Shown piece after piece: positions 35,196-45,766 of a DNA stretch of 64,000 bases. The DNA comes from Calamus simplicifolius (Eukaryota; Streptophyta; Magnoliopsida; Arecales; Arecaceae), in NCBI GenBank assembly GCA_900491605.1, contig UESW01001689.1, forward strand, positions 304,887 through 368,886, read 5' to 3'. The notes below the pieces were generated by a model. The model had not been told where the DNA came from. It saw nothing but the letters and a program-made list of their open reading frames with translations, and searched no databases. A program made the position numbers and the translations under genes. Position 1 is the stretch's first letter. The number at the start of each line of letters is the position of its first letter.

Positions 35196-36344
35196 TGTTG
35201 AGGGGTAAAATCGCCATTGCGTTAATATCCGTGCGAGGCGGTTAAGGCTAACCTCCTCTCCTCGGCTCCTTCCGGGCTTCCATAGCTCGGCCCCCTCCGG
35301 GCTTCCATAGCTCGGCTCCTTCCGGGCTTCCGTAGCTCGGCTCCTTCCGGGCTTCCATAGCTCGGCCCCTTCCGGGCTTCCGCAGCTCGGCCCCCTCCGG
35401 GCTTCCATAGCTCGGCCCCTTCCGGGCTTCCGTAGCTCGGCTCCTTCCGGGCTTCCATAGCTCGGCCCCTTCCGGGCTTCCGCAGCTCGGCCCCCTCCGG
35501 GCTTCCATAGCTCGGCCCCTTCCGGGCTTCCATAGCTCGGCCCCCTCCGGGCTTCCATAGCTCGGCTCCTTCCGGGCTTCCATAGCTCGGCCCCCTCCGG
35601 GCTTCCGTAGCTCGGCCCCCTCCGGGCTTCCATAGCTCGGTCCCTTCCGGGCTTCCACAGCTCGGCCCCTCCCGGGCCTGTGTAGCTCAGTCTCCTCTAT
35701 GGCTCGTTTTCATCAAGCGATCCGTAGCCTAACACCCACCTCCGCGGAACTTGACGCGGGAGAGCCCAGGCCTACCCGAACGGCATCCTAGATAAGGAAT
35801 CATGTCGGGACGTGGCCTAGAGCCTATTGTAACCACCCCACGCCTACCCGACCAGATCTCGAGACGTCAAGGAGCTCTCCCGGCCGTTGATCCCTTAACA
35901 AACGAGTACGGAGCCTAACGGCCCCACAATGGCCTGATTCTGTCTGCCTCCGTATCGTAACAACCTCTGAACCTTCCAGAAGACGCTCAAGATCCAGATG
36001 ACAGTCTATAAGTATCAGATTCATAGATTCTCTCAGGTACGCGACTCTTGACGCATACAAAACTCTGGACTCACTCTTCTCTCCCGGCAGCTCGTCGGTG
36101 CTCTGCCCCTCCTAGAGCTTCCGATTGGCCGCCCCCTTGGAGAGGTCTCCCGAAGAGATCCACCTCCCCATTGTCTGGTTGATCGCCGATTCCTTCCCCA
36201 CTGACTTGAGCATCGGAGGGTCTTCCGCGGAGGACCACCCCCAACGTCCCTCCGCGTGTGGGCTTCTTTTTTTGCAGGTCCGCCGCACCCCTCTCCCTGG
36301 AGATCGACCGCGCCCGAGTCGGAGGACGGATCCCGGCGGCAACA
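35196..36344 (+). repeat. Tat element 5' LTR
   Basis: TGTTGAGGGG start, GGCAACA end. It contains 17 units of a 25-bp hairpin repeat, then unique sequence with a TATA-like CTATAAGTAT near 36005 and a probable transcription start downstream. Confidence 0.95.
35249..35690. repeat. 25-bp hairpin array in the 5' LTR (17 units)
   Basis: Each unit holds AGCTCGG, a 6-nt loop and CCGGGCT, which pair as a 7-bp stem with one G-T. Loops vary (CTCCTT, CCCCCT, CCCCTT, TCCCTT) and linkers vary (CATAG, CGTAG, CGCAG, CACAG); the stem is invariant in units 1-16. Unit 17 is degenerate. Because 25 is not a multiple of three, all three minus-strand frames stay open, giving spurious ORFs. Confidence 0.95.
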
Positions 36345-36347
36345 GAT

Positions 36348-36364
36348 TGGCGCTAGAGGAAGGG
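36348..36364 (+). promoter_or_regulatory. Tat element primer-binding site
   Basis: TGGCGCTAGAGGAAGGG, four bases after the LTR. TGGCGC is the usual start of a Tat PBS; the primer tRNA is not settled here. Confidence 0.7.
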
Positions 36365-36429
36365 CCTCAAGTCCCATTAAAACTTGAAGAAAGGAGACAA
36401 GGATCTCGATCCGAAGAAGAACCTCTCTG

Positions 36430-38035
36430 ATGGCCAACCGGAAGAGAACAACCACTGATGCCCAAGATCAGGTCGCCTCCCAGAGGCCTGATCCGACTGG
36501 CGCCACAGCACCACAACCCCCACCTGTCGAGACTCCGTCGCCGCCTGCCATTCCGGTGACCCAGGACCAGTTTGCTACGCTGGTCCAGCAAGTCCAAGCT
36601 CTTACCCACATGGTCCAGGAGCACCTTGCAGCTCCTCCTGCTTCGCGTCCTCAGAAGGAGGCGGCGATTCTTTCTTCGCTGACGGCCTCCTCCTCTGATT
36701 TCCATGGGTTCGCGGATCCTCCATATCGGCCCAAGGGGGACAAACCATTCCCGCGAGGCGGTCATGATCGAGATCCTCTCAGATCTCGGCGAACCCGCTC
36801 CCTCTCCTCGGCGACGTCTCACCATGATTCGACGCCATCCTTGCGGTTCAGCTGCTCCTCTCGCGCCCAGCTGCTCCTCTCGCCGGCGAGGGGGAGATCC
36901 GCCGTCAGATCCAGGAGATGCGTCAGGAGCTGGACGCCGCCAAGCAGACCCACTTGCCCCAGCCCAAGTCGGAGCAGGGTATCCCTTTCTCTAAGGGGAT
37001 CATGGAGGAAGTGATTCCCTCCCATGTCAAACTGCCAGCCGTCGAACCCTACCACGGCTCCACTGATCCGAATGACCATCTCAGTAGCTTCCGGTCGATA
37101 ATGATGTTCCACGGGGCATCCGATGCGGTCCTCTACCGTGCCTTTCCATCCACCCTCAGAGGATCCGCCCGAACCTGGTTCAACGCCTTGAAGCCAGGTT
37201 CCATCGATTCATTTGACGAGCTGAGTCGCCTTTTCATTGGCCAGTTTGTCAGCAGCCGCCGCCACCGGCGAAGATCTGACTCCCTCTTCGAAGTCAAACA
37301 AAGAGAGGGGGAGTCCTTGAGGAACTACCTTGGCCGCTTTAATAAGGCCATGTTGGAGGTGGACCACCTTAATCATGAGGTGGCTATGTCCGCCCTGGCG
37401 GGGGGTGTCTCGAAGGAAAGCGACTTCTATCTGGCTATGGAGGTCAGCTACCCCCCATGTCTCTCTGATATGATGGCCCTTGCGGACAAGTACGCTAGGG
37501 TCGAGGAGTCGCGGAGAGTTGCCCGCGTTGAGCAAGCCAAGAAGAAGGAGCCTAAACTCCTCGACAGACACCGTCCCATCCATCGGCCAAGTCCGCCTCG
37601 CCGCCAAAGAGTCCCTCCACTGCCGCCGAGGAATCGCTCCCGGAGTCCCCCCAGGCGGTTCGATCGCTACACTCCGTTGACTGTGCCTCGAGCGCAAATC
37701 CTCATGGAGATAGAGCGCCAGCTTCCCCGACCAGTACCTCTCCGAGGGAACCCGACCCGGAGAGATCCTGCCAAGTACTGCCGCTACCATAGTAAGCCGG
37801 GTCACGACACTGAGGAGTGCTGGCAGCTGAAGAACGAAATCGAGAGACTGATCCGGCGGGGATGGCTGGACCAATTCAGGAGGGCGCCCGAGCCGCAGCA
37901 ACAAGGAGGTGAACGCCAGCCCGAGCTCCCACAACTCCCTCCTCCGCCAAATCTGCCCGTGGTTGGCTGTATCAACATGATTGAGGAGGCCGGCGGATCG
38001 AGCTCCAGGGGCGACGATGATGCACCGGTGCCGAA
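36430..38035 (+). pseudogene. Tat gag
   Basis: Start at 36430 (MANRKRTTTDAQDQ), Pro/Gln-rich N-terminus. A frame change between about 36720 and 36918 precedes the Retrotrans_gag core: VEPYHGSTDPNDHL near 37040, LRGSARTWFNALKPGSIDSF near 37155 and FEVKQREGESLRNYLGRF near 37290. An Arg-rich stretch (37580-37680) is followed by the zinc motif YCRYHSKPGHDTEEC at about 37779-37823. The Gly/Asp-rich end GDDDAP marks the end of gag near 38030. The capsid part is otherwise open over 1.1 kb. Confidence 0.9.
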
Positions 38036-39540
38036 GAAGGATGAAATTGCTCATGGAAAACCTTCGAGCTGTGGATTCCGCCCTGATGGGATTCACCGGC
38101 GACGTCATCATCCCGGAAGGAATCGTCACCCTGACGGTCCGCGCGGGAACCTGGCCCCTCGTGACCATTGTACAGACCAATTTCCTAGTGACCGACCTTC
38201 GGTCCCCATACAATGCCATATTCGGCAGGCCCGGTTTGATGTCCCTTAAGGCAGTTGTCTCTATCCCACATCTGTCTATGAAGTTCCCCACCGAGCAAGG
38301 AATTGGAGTGGTTCGGGGAAGTCAGGCCATGGCTCGGCAATGTTTCGTTACGAGTCTTCAGTCCAGAATTCCTGAAATTGATGGGCTAGACGCTCGCAAA
38401 GATTTCGCCGAACAGCGGGGAGAACCGGCGAAAGAGCTGGAAGAGGTACCACTAGACGAAGCTCGGCCCGACCGAACCATAAGGATCGGGTCGCTACTCA
38501 AAGGAGAGCCTGGTCGCGGGCTGATCAGATTTCTCCAAAGCAATGCGGACATCTTCGCCTGGACCACCTCCGACATGCCAGGGATTAGCCCCGAGGTCCT
38601 CGTCCACCATCTCAATGTGGACGAGATGCACAGGCCTGTTAAGCAGAAGAAAAGAAGCTTCGCCCCAGAACGGCAAAAAGCCATTGAAGAGGAGGTCGAC
38701 AAGCTTATCAAGCCAATTTTGTCCGAGAGGTGAATTACCCATGCTGGCTGTCAAACGTCGTCATGGTGAAAAAGTCGAACGACAAATGGAGGATCTGCAT
38801 CGACTTCACCGACCTCAACAAAGCCTGCCCGAAGGATAGCTTCCCCTCCCTCGGATCGATCAGCTCGTGGACGCCACCTCAGGCCACCAAATGCTATCAT
38901 TCATGGATGCCTATTCGGGCTACAATCAGATCCGGATGGCCCCCGAAGATGAAGAAAAGACCGCCTTCGTAACCGACCGAGGTACCTATTGTTACCGTGT
39001 TATGCCTTTCGGTCTTAAAAATGCAGGGGCGACCTACCAGCGGCTGGTCAATAAGGTGTTCAAAGAGCAAATCGGCCGAAACATGGAGGTATATGTGGAC
39101 GACATGCTGGTCAAAAGCAAGGAAGCGCCACGACATGTTGAGGACCTCGCAGAAAGCTTTGCAACATTGCGCAAATATGGGATGAAACTCAATCCGACCA
39201 AGTGCGCCTTCGGCATCAACTCGGGGAAGTTCCTCGGCTTCATGGTCTCCCAGCGAGGTATCAAAGCTAACCCCCAGAAGATTCAAGCTCTCCAACAAAT
39301 GGCGCCCCCTGCGTCTGTAAAAGAGGTCCAGCGCCTAACCGGGAGGATAGCGGCCCTTAACCGCTTTGTGGCGCGGTCGGCCGAGAGATGCCTCCCCTTC
39401 TTCAAAACTCTCCGATCGGCCAAAAACTTCCAGTGGACTCCCGAGTGCCAGAAGTCATTTCAAGATCTGAAAAAGTACCTCGGCTCTCCCCCACTCTCAG
39501 TAGCCCAACCCCGGGGGAGACCCTATTTCTGTACCTAGCC
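38036..39540 (+). pseudogene. Tat protease remnant and reverse transcriptase
   Basis: Just after gag the frame jumps into MENLRAVDSALMGFTGD, the C-terminal flap side of the aspartic protease; no D-S/T-G catalytic box lies between it and gag. RT follows: PVKQKKRSFAPERQKAIEEEV near 38637. A one-base frameshift near 38713 is followed by WRICIDFTDLNKACPKDSFP at 38790-38849. A second shift lies near 38855, then FMDAYSGYNQIRM, MPFGLKNAGATYQRLV and the catalytic YVDD at 39092-39103. The thumb and connection are intact to 39536. Catalytic Asp residues are present but the frame is broken. Confidence 0.9.
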
Positions 39541-40330
39541 GTTTCAGAGGGCGCAGTTGTTCGGTGCTGGTCAAAGAAGAAGGCAAAGTCCAGAAGCCGA
39601 TCTACTATGTGAGTAGGCTGCTCCGCGATGTGGAGACGAGGTACAGCAGGATTGAAAAGATGGTGCTAGCCTTAGTCACCTCAGTCCGAAAGCTACGACC
39701 ATTTCCAAGCACATTCCGTGACGGTCCTGACTGACCAACCCATCAAGGCAGTGGTCCACCGTCCAGAAACATCGGGGAGAATGACCAAATGGGCCGTTGA
39801 GCTAAGCGAGCATGACATACATTTTCAGCCTCGCCCTGCCATCAAAGCCCAAGTGCTGGCCGACTTCCTCCTCGAGTGTACCATCCCAGAGGATGGTTCT
39901 GCCCCAGACTCCCCTGAAGAGCCAAAGTCCAGATCCCGGTGGCTCCTCCACATCGACGGGTCATCCAACGCCCATCACTCCGGTGCGGGTCTGGTTCTTA
40001 CTAGTCCCGAGGGGATGGCTTTCGAGTATGGCGTCCGGTTCTCCTTCCCGGCTTCCAACAATGAAGCTGAGTATGAAGCCCTGCTAGCCGGTCTCAGGAT
40101 CGCCCGCAACCTGAAGGTGGAAAAGCTTAGCGCCTTCACCGACTCTCAGTTGGTGGCCGGCCATGTTCAGGAGAGTTTGAAGCTCGGGAGCCAAATATGA
40201 TTCGGTATCTCCAGGAGGTGCGTAACTTGCTTCCTCATTTTTCTGAATTTGAAATTATTCAGATCCCTAGATCTGAGAATGCCCGTGCCGACCTACTCTC
40301 CCGACTGGCAACCACGGAATCAATGGATGC
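39541..40330 (+). pseudogene. Tat RNase H and second (aRNH-type) RNase H
   Basis: The RT-linked RNase H is damaged by shifts near 39560 and 39700 (KPIYYVSRLLRDVETRY is readable near 39593). The second RNase H opens at 39718 and is well kept: LHIDGSSNAHHSGAGLVL near 39948 (Asp), NNEAEYEALLAGLRIARNL near 40060 (Glu) and AFTDSQLVAGHVQ near 40133 (Asp). A stop at 40198-40200 interrupts before PRSENARADLLSRLA near 40270. The tandem second RNase H is a hallmark of Tat elements. Confidence 0.85.
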
Positions 40331-41647
40331 CGAGCAAAAATTCCACCTGGAGACCCTGGAAAAGCCGAGCATCATGGAAGCCGACCGAGTGATGCAAGTC
40401 GAAGCCGAACCATCCTGGTTCGACCCTATCCTCAGATACCTCAAAGAAGGGTCGCTTTCGCCCGACCGAAGAGAGGCTAGGAAGCTGAAGCTGCAGGCCA
40501 CCCATTATATAGTAATTGACAACCAACTTTACAAGCGGTCTTTCTCCATGCCGCTGCTTAGATGCCTTCGCCCATCCGAAGCAAATTATGCTCTGCGTGA
40601 GGTGCATGAAGGGATTTGCGGCAACCATCTGGGAAGCCGATCCCTATGTCACAAGGTACTGCGGCAGGGCTACTACTGGCCGACCATGCAAAGAGATGCG
40701 GACGATTTAGTCCGAGCCTGTGACTCCTGCCAGAGACACGCAAACATCCAAAGACTCCCTTCCGCCGAGCTAGTCTCTATATCCTCCGCTTGGCCCTTTG
40801 CCAAGTGGGGATGGACATCCTTGGTCCATTCCCGCTTGCGACGGGACAGCGGAAGTTCTTATTTGTCGCCATTGACTACTTCACCAAATGGGTCGAAGCG
40901 GAAGCAGTCGCGCAGATCATCGAGGCGCGAGCCAGGGACTTTGTTTGGAGATCCATCATCTGCCGATTCGGCCTCCCTCACACTATAATCACCGATAACG
41001 GTAAGCAGTTTGACAACTCCAAATTCCGCCAATTCTGTGAGGAACACGGAATCTGCCACCACCTTACTTCGGTCGGGCACCCATAAGCCAACGGGGCGGC
41101 CGAGGTAACCAACAGGACCCTCCTCCAGGGAATTAAAGCTCGCCTCTCCAGAGCCCGAGGCAGATGGGCCGACGAGCTACATCATGTCTTGTGGGCCTAC
41201 TGAACTACCCCGAGAACCCCGACCGGCGAGACTCCATTCCGGATGGCTTTTGGCACAGAGGCTGTCATCCCTATGGAAATAGGCCTCCCATCATTGCGAG
41301 TGGAGAATTATTCGGAGGAAGCCAGCGACGAGCAACTCCGCACCAACCTCGACTTGGTAGAAGAAGTCAGAGAAAAGGCCCGAATCAGGACGAATGCTTA
41401 CCAACAGTGGGTAGCTCGGTACCATGCCTCCCGGGTCAAGGGGAAAGCCTTCCTACCCGGCGACCTTATCCTCCGGAAAGCTTCTGTATCCAAACCACTG
41501 GAGCAAGGCAAACTGGAGCCAAACTGGGAGGGCACGTATCAAATAACAGAGATTGTTGGACCAGGAACCTACAAGCTGCAGGATCTGGATGGGAAGTCCA
41601 TTCCCCGAACTTGGAACGCGGACAACCTTCGTAAATTTTATCAATAG
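40331..41647 (+). pseudogene. Tat integrase
   Basis: The zinc-binding N-domain is intact: VHEGICGNHLGSRSLCHKVL with RACDSCQRHA near 40600-40740. A frameshift near 40790 leads to the core: GMDILGPFPLATGQRKFLFV (first Asp), FGLPHTIITDNGKQFDNSKF (second Asp), then HP-stop-ANGAAEVTNR, where the stop at 41084-41086 (CAA to TAA) precedes the catalytic Glu. A second stop (TGG to TGA) lies near 41203. The C-terminus is open from 41243 and ends ...NADNLRKFYQ at 41647. No chromodomain, as expected for Tat. Confidence 0.9.
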
Positions 41648-41783
41648 GGTATGTCCTCTCCAAACAATCTCCATATACCTCACTGCATATTCCTGCTTAG
41701 CTGTTTCCTCAAAACCTGTTGCGTGAATCATTATGCACTATATTGCTATAAACTGCAAAAGAAACAGATACTGCTTACCAATC
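41648..41783 (+). other. Post-integrase spacer
   Basis: No gene seen; it leads into the first hairpin array. Confidence 0.5.
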
Positions 41784-42555
41784 CTCGGCACAACCGAGCT
41801 GTCTGTTTGAACCTACAAGCCGAGCAACAAATCTCCGAACCTTGGCAGGGCCAAGTAAAATATTTCTCCGAACCTCGGCAGGGCCGAGCAACAAATCTCC
41901 GAACCTTGGCAGGGCCAAGTAAAATATTTCTCTGAACCTCGGCAGGGCCGAGCAACAAATCTCCGAACCTTGGCAGGGCCAAGTAAAATATTTCTCCGAA
42001 CCTCGGCAGGGCCGAGCAACAAATCTCCGAACCTTGGCAGGGCCAAGTAAAATATTCTCCGAACCTCGGCAGGGCCGAAAAACAAATCTCCGAACCTTGG
42101 CAGGGCCAAGTAAAATATTTCTCCGAACCTCGGCAGGGCCGAGCAACAAATCTCCGAACCTTGGCAGGGCCAAGTAAAATATTTCTCCGAACCTCGGCAG
42201 GGCCGAGCAACAAATCTTCGAACCTTGGCAGGGCCAAGTAAAATGTTTCTCCGAACCTCGGCAGGGCCGAGCAACAAATTTCCGAACCTTGGCAGGGCCA
42301 AGTAAAATGTTTCTCCGAACCTCGGCAGGGCCGAGCAACAAATCTCCGAACCTTGGCAGGGCCAAGTAAAATATTTCTCCGATCCTCGGCAGGGCCGAGC
42401 AACAAATCTTCGAACCTTGGCAGGGCCAAGTAAATATTTCTCCGAACCTCGACAGGGCCGAGCAACAAATCTCCGAACCTTGGCAGGGCCAAGTAAAATA
42501 TTTCTCCGAACCTCGGCAGGGCCGAGCAACGAATCCTCCAAGCCATGGCAAGGCC
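41784..42555. repeat. 64-bp hairpin array (about 12 copies)
   Basis: Each 64-bp unit joins two ~32-bp halves: CTCGGC-AGG-GCCGAG and CTTGGC-AGG-GCCAAG, both perfect 6-bp stems with the same AGG loop, alternating strictly. Linkers are CAACAAATCTCCGAAC and TAAAATATTTCTCCGAAC. A few units have single arm defects (42077, 42450). The long minus-strand ORFs across it are translation of the repeat. Confidence 0.95.
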
Positions 42556-43018
42556 AGGTAAAAGTCATTCGGGCTAAAACCCCAGCAAAAAAGCCTAAGC
42601 ATATAGGCCTCGACCAAAACCGAACGGACCCCAAATAGTCCCCGAAGGACTCCGTCCGGTTTAAAAACGAGCGCGTTAAAACAAAAACCGTAGACGCACA
42701 AAAAGAAGCCACCATTGGCAAACCCCACTTGAGGCCATCGAGCCCCACGTCATCGGCCAAAGGCCCCGAGCAGAGCTAAACGATTTCCCTCTCTGCTACT
42801 GGAAATCTTTTGGGTGACACCCCTATAACCCGTCGTTCAAAGAGCCTATATCAGCGCGCAAAAAATGACGGGGCCGTGCCAAACACCTTGATTCATCACA
42901 CAGGTCAAGGCCATAAACCCTTAAAGAAAGGGACTTCAAAATAAGATCCATCTTTCATTTATAAAAAGAGGATCACAGAGAGGTAGTAAAAAATGAAAAC
43001 AAGAGGGGAGGCCCTGAG
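42556..43018 (-). other. Region 3' of antisense unit 1
   Basis: No coding family seen. On the minus strand it would be the 3' untranslated part of the ORF ending at 43019, running into the array; a weak ATAAAT motif lies near 42959-42964. Confidence 0.35.
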
Positions 43019-43320
43019 TCAGAATTCAGAGTCACTCCCGGAGGCCAGCAGCTCCTCCAGGCGCTCCGTCAGGTCAGCCACCTGCTGACGAAGCGACATA
43101 ATCTCCTCCCCCTGTCGGTCTATCAACCGGCGTGAGGCCTCTGCCTCCTTGACCGACACGTCCAAGAATTCTTCGGCAGTTCTCGTAAGCTGCTCATTGC
43201 TCGCGAAGGCCGACGCAAGGCTCAGACCGTCAACCGTGACGGAGGTGCACCTCCCCTCCGGCGCGGCGGGCTGTCAAGTGAGGAACGCGACTCACCTGAT
43301 GATCGCGCTGGGGAGGCCAT
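43019..43320 (-). CDS. Antisense unit 1 in the Tat element: small coiled-coil ORF, possibly spliced
   Basis: ATG at 43318-43320 gives MASPARSSG followed at once by a consensus donor (AG/GTGAGT). Downstream an open frame encodes a Glu/Gln/Leu-rich helix (AEEFLDVSVKEAEASRRLI, then LRQQVADLTERLEELL) with heptad spacing, ending SGSDSEF-stop at 43019. The two frames differ, so an intron or a frameshift joins them; no acceptor gave a clean phase match by eye. A TATA-like box lies ~51 bp upstream. No known domain. It could be a shortened relative of the coiled-coil half of the Transposase_28 gene, but no shared motif proves it. Confidence 0.45.
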
Positions 43321-43370
43321 TCTTATTGAGCTTAAAATGAGGAATGGTCAAAAGCAACGCCCCTCGGTCG

Positions 43371-43378
43371 TATTTATA
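43371..43378 (-). promoter_or_regulatory. TATA-like box of antisense unit 1
   Basis: TATAAATA on the minus strand, about 50 bp upstream of the ATG, within GC-rich surroundings. Position fits a core promoter; activity is inferred. Confidence 0.5.
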
Positions 43379-43794
43379 CTCGCTAGAGGGATATCTCTAC
43401 CAGTCGCGCCGTAATTGCCGACCCGTAAGAACTCGCCACGCATCGCCGATTCAATACTGAATCCGAGGTATCACGCTCCATCCCAAGCAGGATCGATAAG
43501 CGCGAGCAGATTGTTCGGGAGTTCCCCAGGCGAACATTTTCGATCTGTCGCCCCTCACATTAAATGCATTCGGCGCTTCCCCGAGCTGCTTAATACCACC
43601 CCCTTTTCTCGAAAACGTGGAAGTCCGGCATTCGGCGAATAGCTTGCCCCCTCGGGAGGGGTAGCAACACCAATAAAAGCGTGACAATATACCGCCCGTT
43701 TCGCCCTAGCGCCCCCTTTATCAAGCGCCGCGTGGACCTAACGCTGTGGCCTACAACGACAGCTGAGTCGCTCCCTTAGAGCCCGAATCTCCAA
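43379..43794. other. Spacer upstream of antisense unit 1
   Basis: GC-rich, no ORF with family resemblance; candidate promoter-proximal region of the antisense unit. Confidence 0.35.
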
Positions 43795-44265
43795 ACCTCG
43801 GCAGGGCCGAGCTACAAAATTTTTCGAATCTTGGCAGGGCCAAGTCAAATGTTTCCGAACCTCGGCAGGGCCGAGCTACCAAATCTCCGAACCTCGGCAG
43901 GGCCGAGCTACAAAATTCTCCGAACCTTGGCAGGGCCAAGTAAAATGTTCTCCGAACCTCGGCAGGGCCGAGCTACCAAATCTCCGAACCTCGGCAGGGC
44001 CGAGCTACAAAATTTTCCGAACCTTGGCAGGGCCAAGTCAAATGTTTCCGAACCTCGGCAGGGCCGAGCTACCAAATCTCCGAACCTCGGCAGGGCCGAG
44101 CTACAAAATTCTCCGAACCTTGGCAGGGCCAAGTCAAAAATCTCCAAACCTCGACAGGGCCGAGCTACCAAATCTCCGAACCTCGGCAGGGCCGAGCTAC
44201 AAAATTTTCCGAACCTTGGCAGGGCCAAGTCAGATGTTTCCGAACCTCGGCAGAGCCAAACGACA
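43795..44265. repeat. ~96-bp hairpin array (about 5 copies)
   Basis: Three ~32-bp subunits per period: CTCGGC-AGG-GCCGAG twice, then CTTGGC-AGG-GCCAAG once. Linkers are TACCAAATCTCCGAAC, TACAAAATTCTCCGAAC and TCAAATGTTTCCGAAC. Same stems and loop as 41784-42555 but a different higher-order period and linkers. Confidence 0.95.
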
Positions 44266-44559
44266 GGTTCCCTAAACCATGATGGGAGAAGGTACAGACT
44301 CCCCGAACTTCAGCCACAGCCGACTCACGATACTCCGAGCTCCGATAAAGGCGAAAACGAAAATGTCAAACTCCTGACCTAAGCAAGGAGCATATTTCGC
44401 CGAACGATCTCTGCACCGCCGCGCGCGAACCTCAACTGGTTCGGGCGGCATAAGACCCTCGTCTAAGGACGAGCGGATCGCTTTTGGCACCCCACAAACA
44501 ATAATAATAGCAAGCTCGGCACAGAAAAGATGAGGATTGAGAAACAGAAAATAACTCTC
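44266..44559 (-). other. Region 3' of antisense unit 2
   Basis: No gene recognised. It lies between the array and the minus-strand AATAAA. Confidence 0.35.
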
Positions 44560-44565
44560 TTTATT
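44560..44565 (-). terminator. Minus-strand poly(A) signal
   Basis: AATAAA on the minus strand (TTTATT on the plus). It is oriented to end a transcript begun at the TATA box near 45320. Confidence 0.4.
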
Positions 44566-45290
44566 GCCAATCAAGATCAGTTACAAATGCCTCACGGGCC
44601 TTACAAGAACATTGAAATGCATAAAATAAAGGCAAATACAAAACTCGGGCAACTAGACAGTCGTGATCGCGTCCCAGTCGGTTAGGGCCGATAATTGCCC
44701 GTCAACGTGGACCAATAGTTGCGACTGGCTTCAGCGATATCTCGGTGACCCAACCGAGATATCTGGATGGCCATCCCAGACCACCCAACTGAGGAGCCTC
44801 TCGATGAGCAGGCAGGAGGCCAGCGGACCCCGACGTCGGAACGCTCTCCCAAATCGGGTGTGCACAACCACGCCTTGCCAAGTCTCAAAGACAAGGAGTC
44901 GGCGGGCGAGGCTCTTTCACCCCCTTCCCAGGTGGCAAAAGATTCCTCAGGCGGCTGTGCCCGGGAATCCGAACTAGGGAAGGAGGCAAAATTCACACAA
45001 CCCATGGGAGGCCCGCGTGCACTTCCTACCCTGCGTCCCCGAAGGGGAACCACAGAGATCACACCGGGAGCGCATATGTGCGCTTTCCATATGATCTCTG
45101 CGCCCTCCTTGTGCGCTCTCCATATGATCTTCGAGGCTCATCCCCTAAGGATGAACCATCCTCCAGCTGCTCCCCGGTCGCCCCAGCTATCCGGCGGCAA
45201 GGAGCCTAGAAAAGGAAGGCCTGATCCTCTCACTTGCAACAACAGAGAAATGAGCATAATGGAAGCTCTAACGAGAAAGAAGCTTTGGGG
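44566..45290 (-). other. Antisense unit 2 in the Tat element (coding not proven)
   Basis: A region bounded by a strong minus-strand TATA box upstream and AATAAA downstream. Minus frames are open in pieces (45062-44682, 126 codons, starting MISVVPLRGRRVGS), but no known domain is seen and the composition is only weakly protein-like. The plus strand is equally open (44767-45294), so strand assignment rests on the flanking signals. Confidence 0.35.
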
Positions 45291-45314
45291 ATAACCAGAT
45301 GAGACCCCCTTTTT

Positions 45315-45326
45315 CCTTTTTATAGG
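45315..45326 (-). promoter_or_regulatory. TATA box of antisense unit 2
   Basis: CCTATAAAAAGG on the minus strand, a near-consensus plant TATA box, with an ATG about 60 bp downstream (near 45257). Confidence 0.55.
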
Positions 45327-45766
45327 CGGAAATGGACCGGGAAAAGCTACCCAGACTGCGGATCCCGAGATTCAAACTTCCGAGCAGCACCTCCACGTGG
45401 TCTCTCAAGATTGGCGTAGTGCCCCACTGTGCGCCAAACCCACCGCCTGAACCAGGACATGTACGAAGATCCCCTCCTGATCCCGAATCACGGCCAGTAA
45501 ATGCAGGAAATCGTCCGCTGACACTTCAAAAACTGGCGGGCTCAGAAAATCGTCCTTCGAGAGTAGTACCCTCCAGCGATAGGCGGTTGCGTACGCATCA
45601 CGATAAAGCGACCTGCGTGGGGAAAGAGTGCCTTCCAAAAAGCTATGACGCAGCTTCATGTCCTCCACTGTGCTGTATCACCGCTTCTAGTAAAGTAAAA
45701 ACCGAATTGCTGTGGGACCGCAGGGCGCTGGCAGGATGACAGGAAGCGCGAAAACCTATTTTGACC
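45327..45766. other. Spacer without recognisable gene
   Basis: Short open frames on both strands, no family recognised. Confidence 0.3.

Noticed and set aside
35166..35658. Overlapping 100-155 codon minus-strand ORFs of GSPEGAELWKPG type (also 46955-47516)
   Set aside because: They are translations of the 25-bp LTR repeat, open in all three frames because no unit contains a stop; no independent coding evidence.
36125..36430. Plus-strand ORF spanning LTR end and leader
   Set aside because: Crosses the LTR, PBS and leader; not coding.
41746..42760. Three long minus-strand ORFs (266-317 codons)
   Set aside because: Repeat translation of the 64-bp array in three frames; composition and identity follow the repeat.
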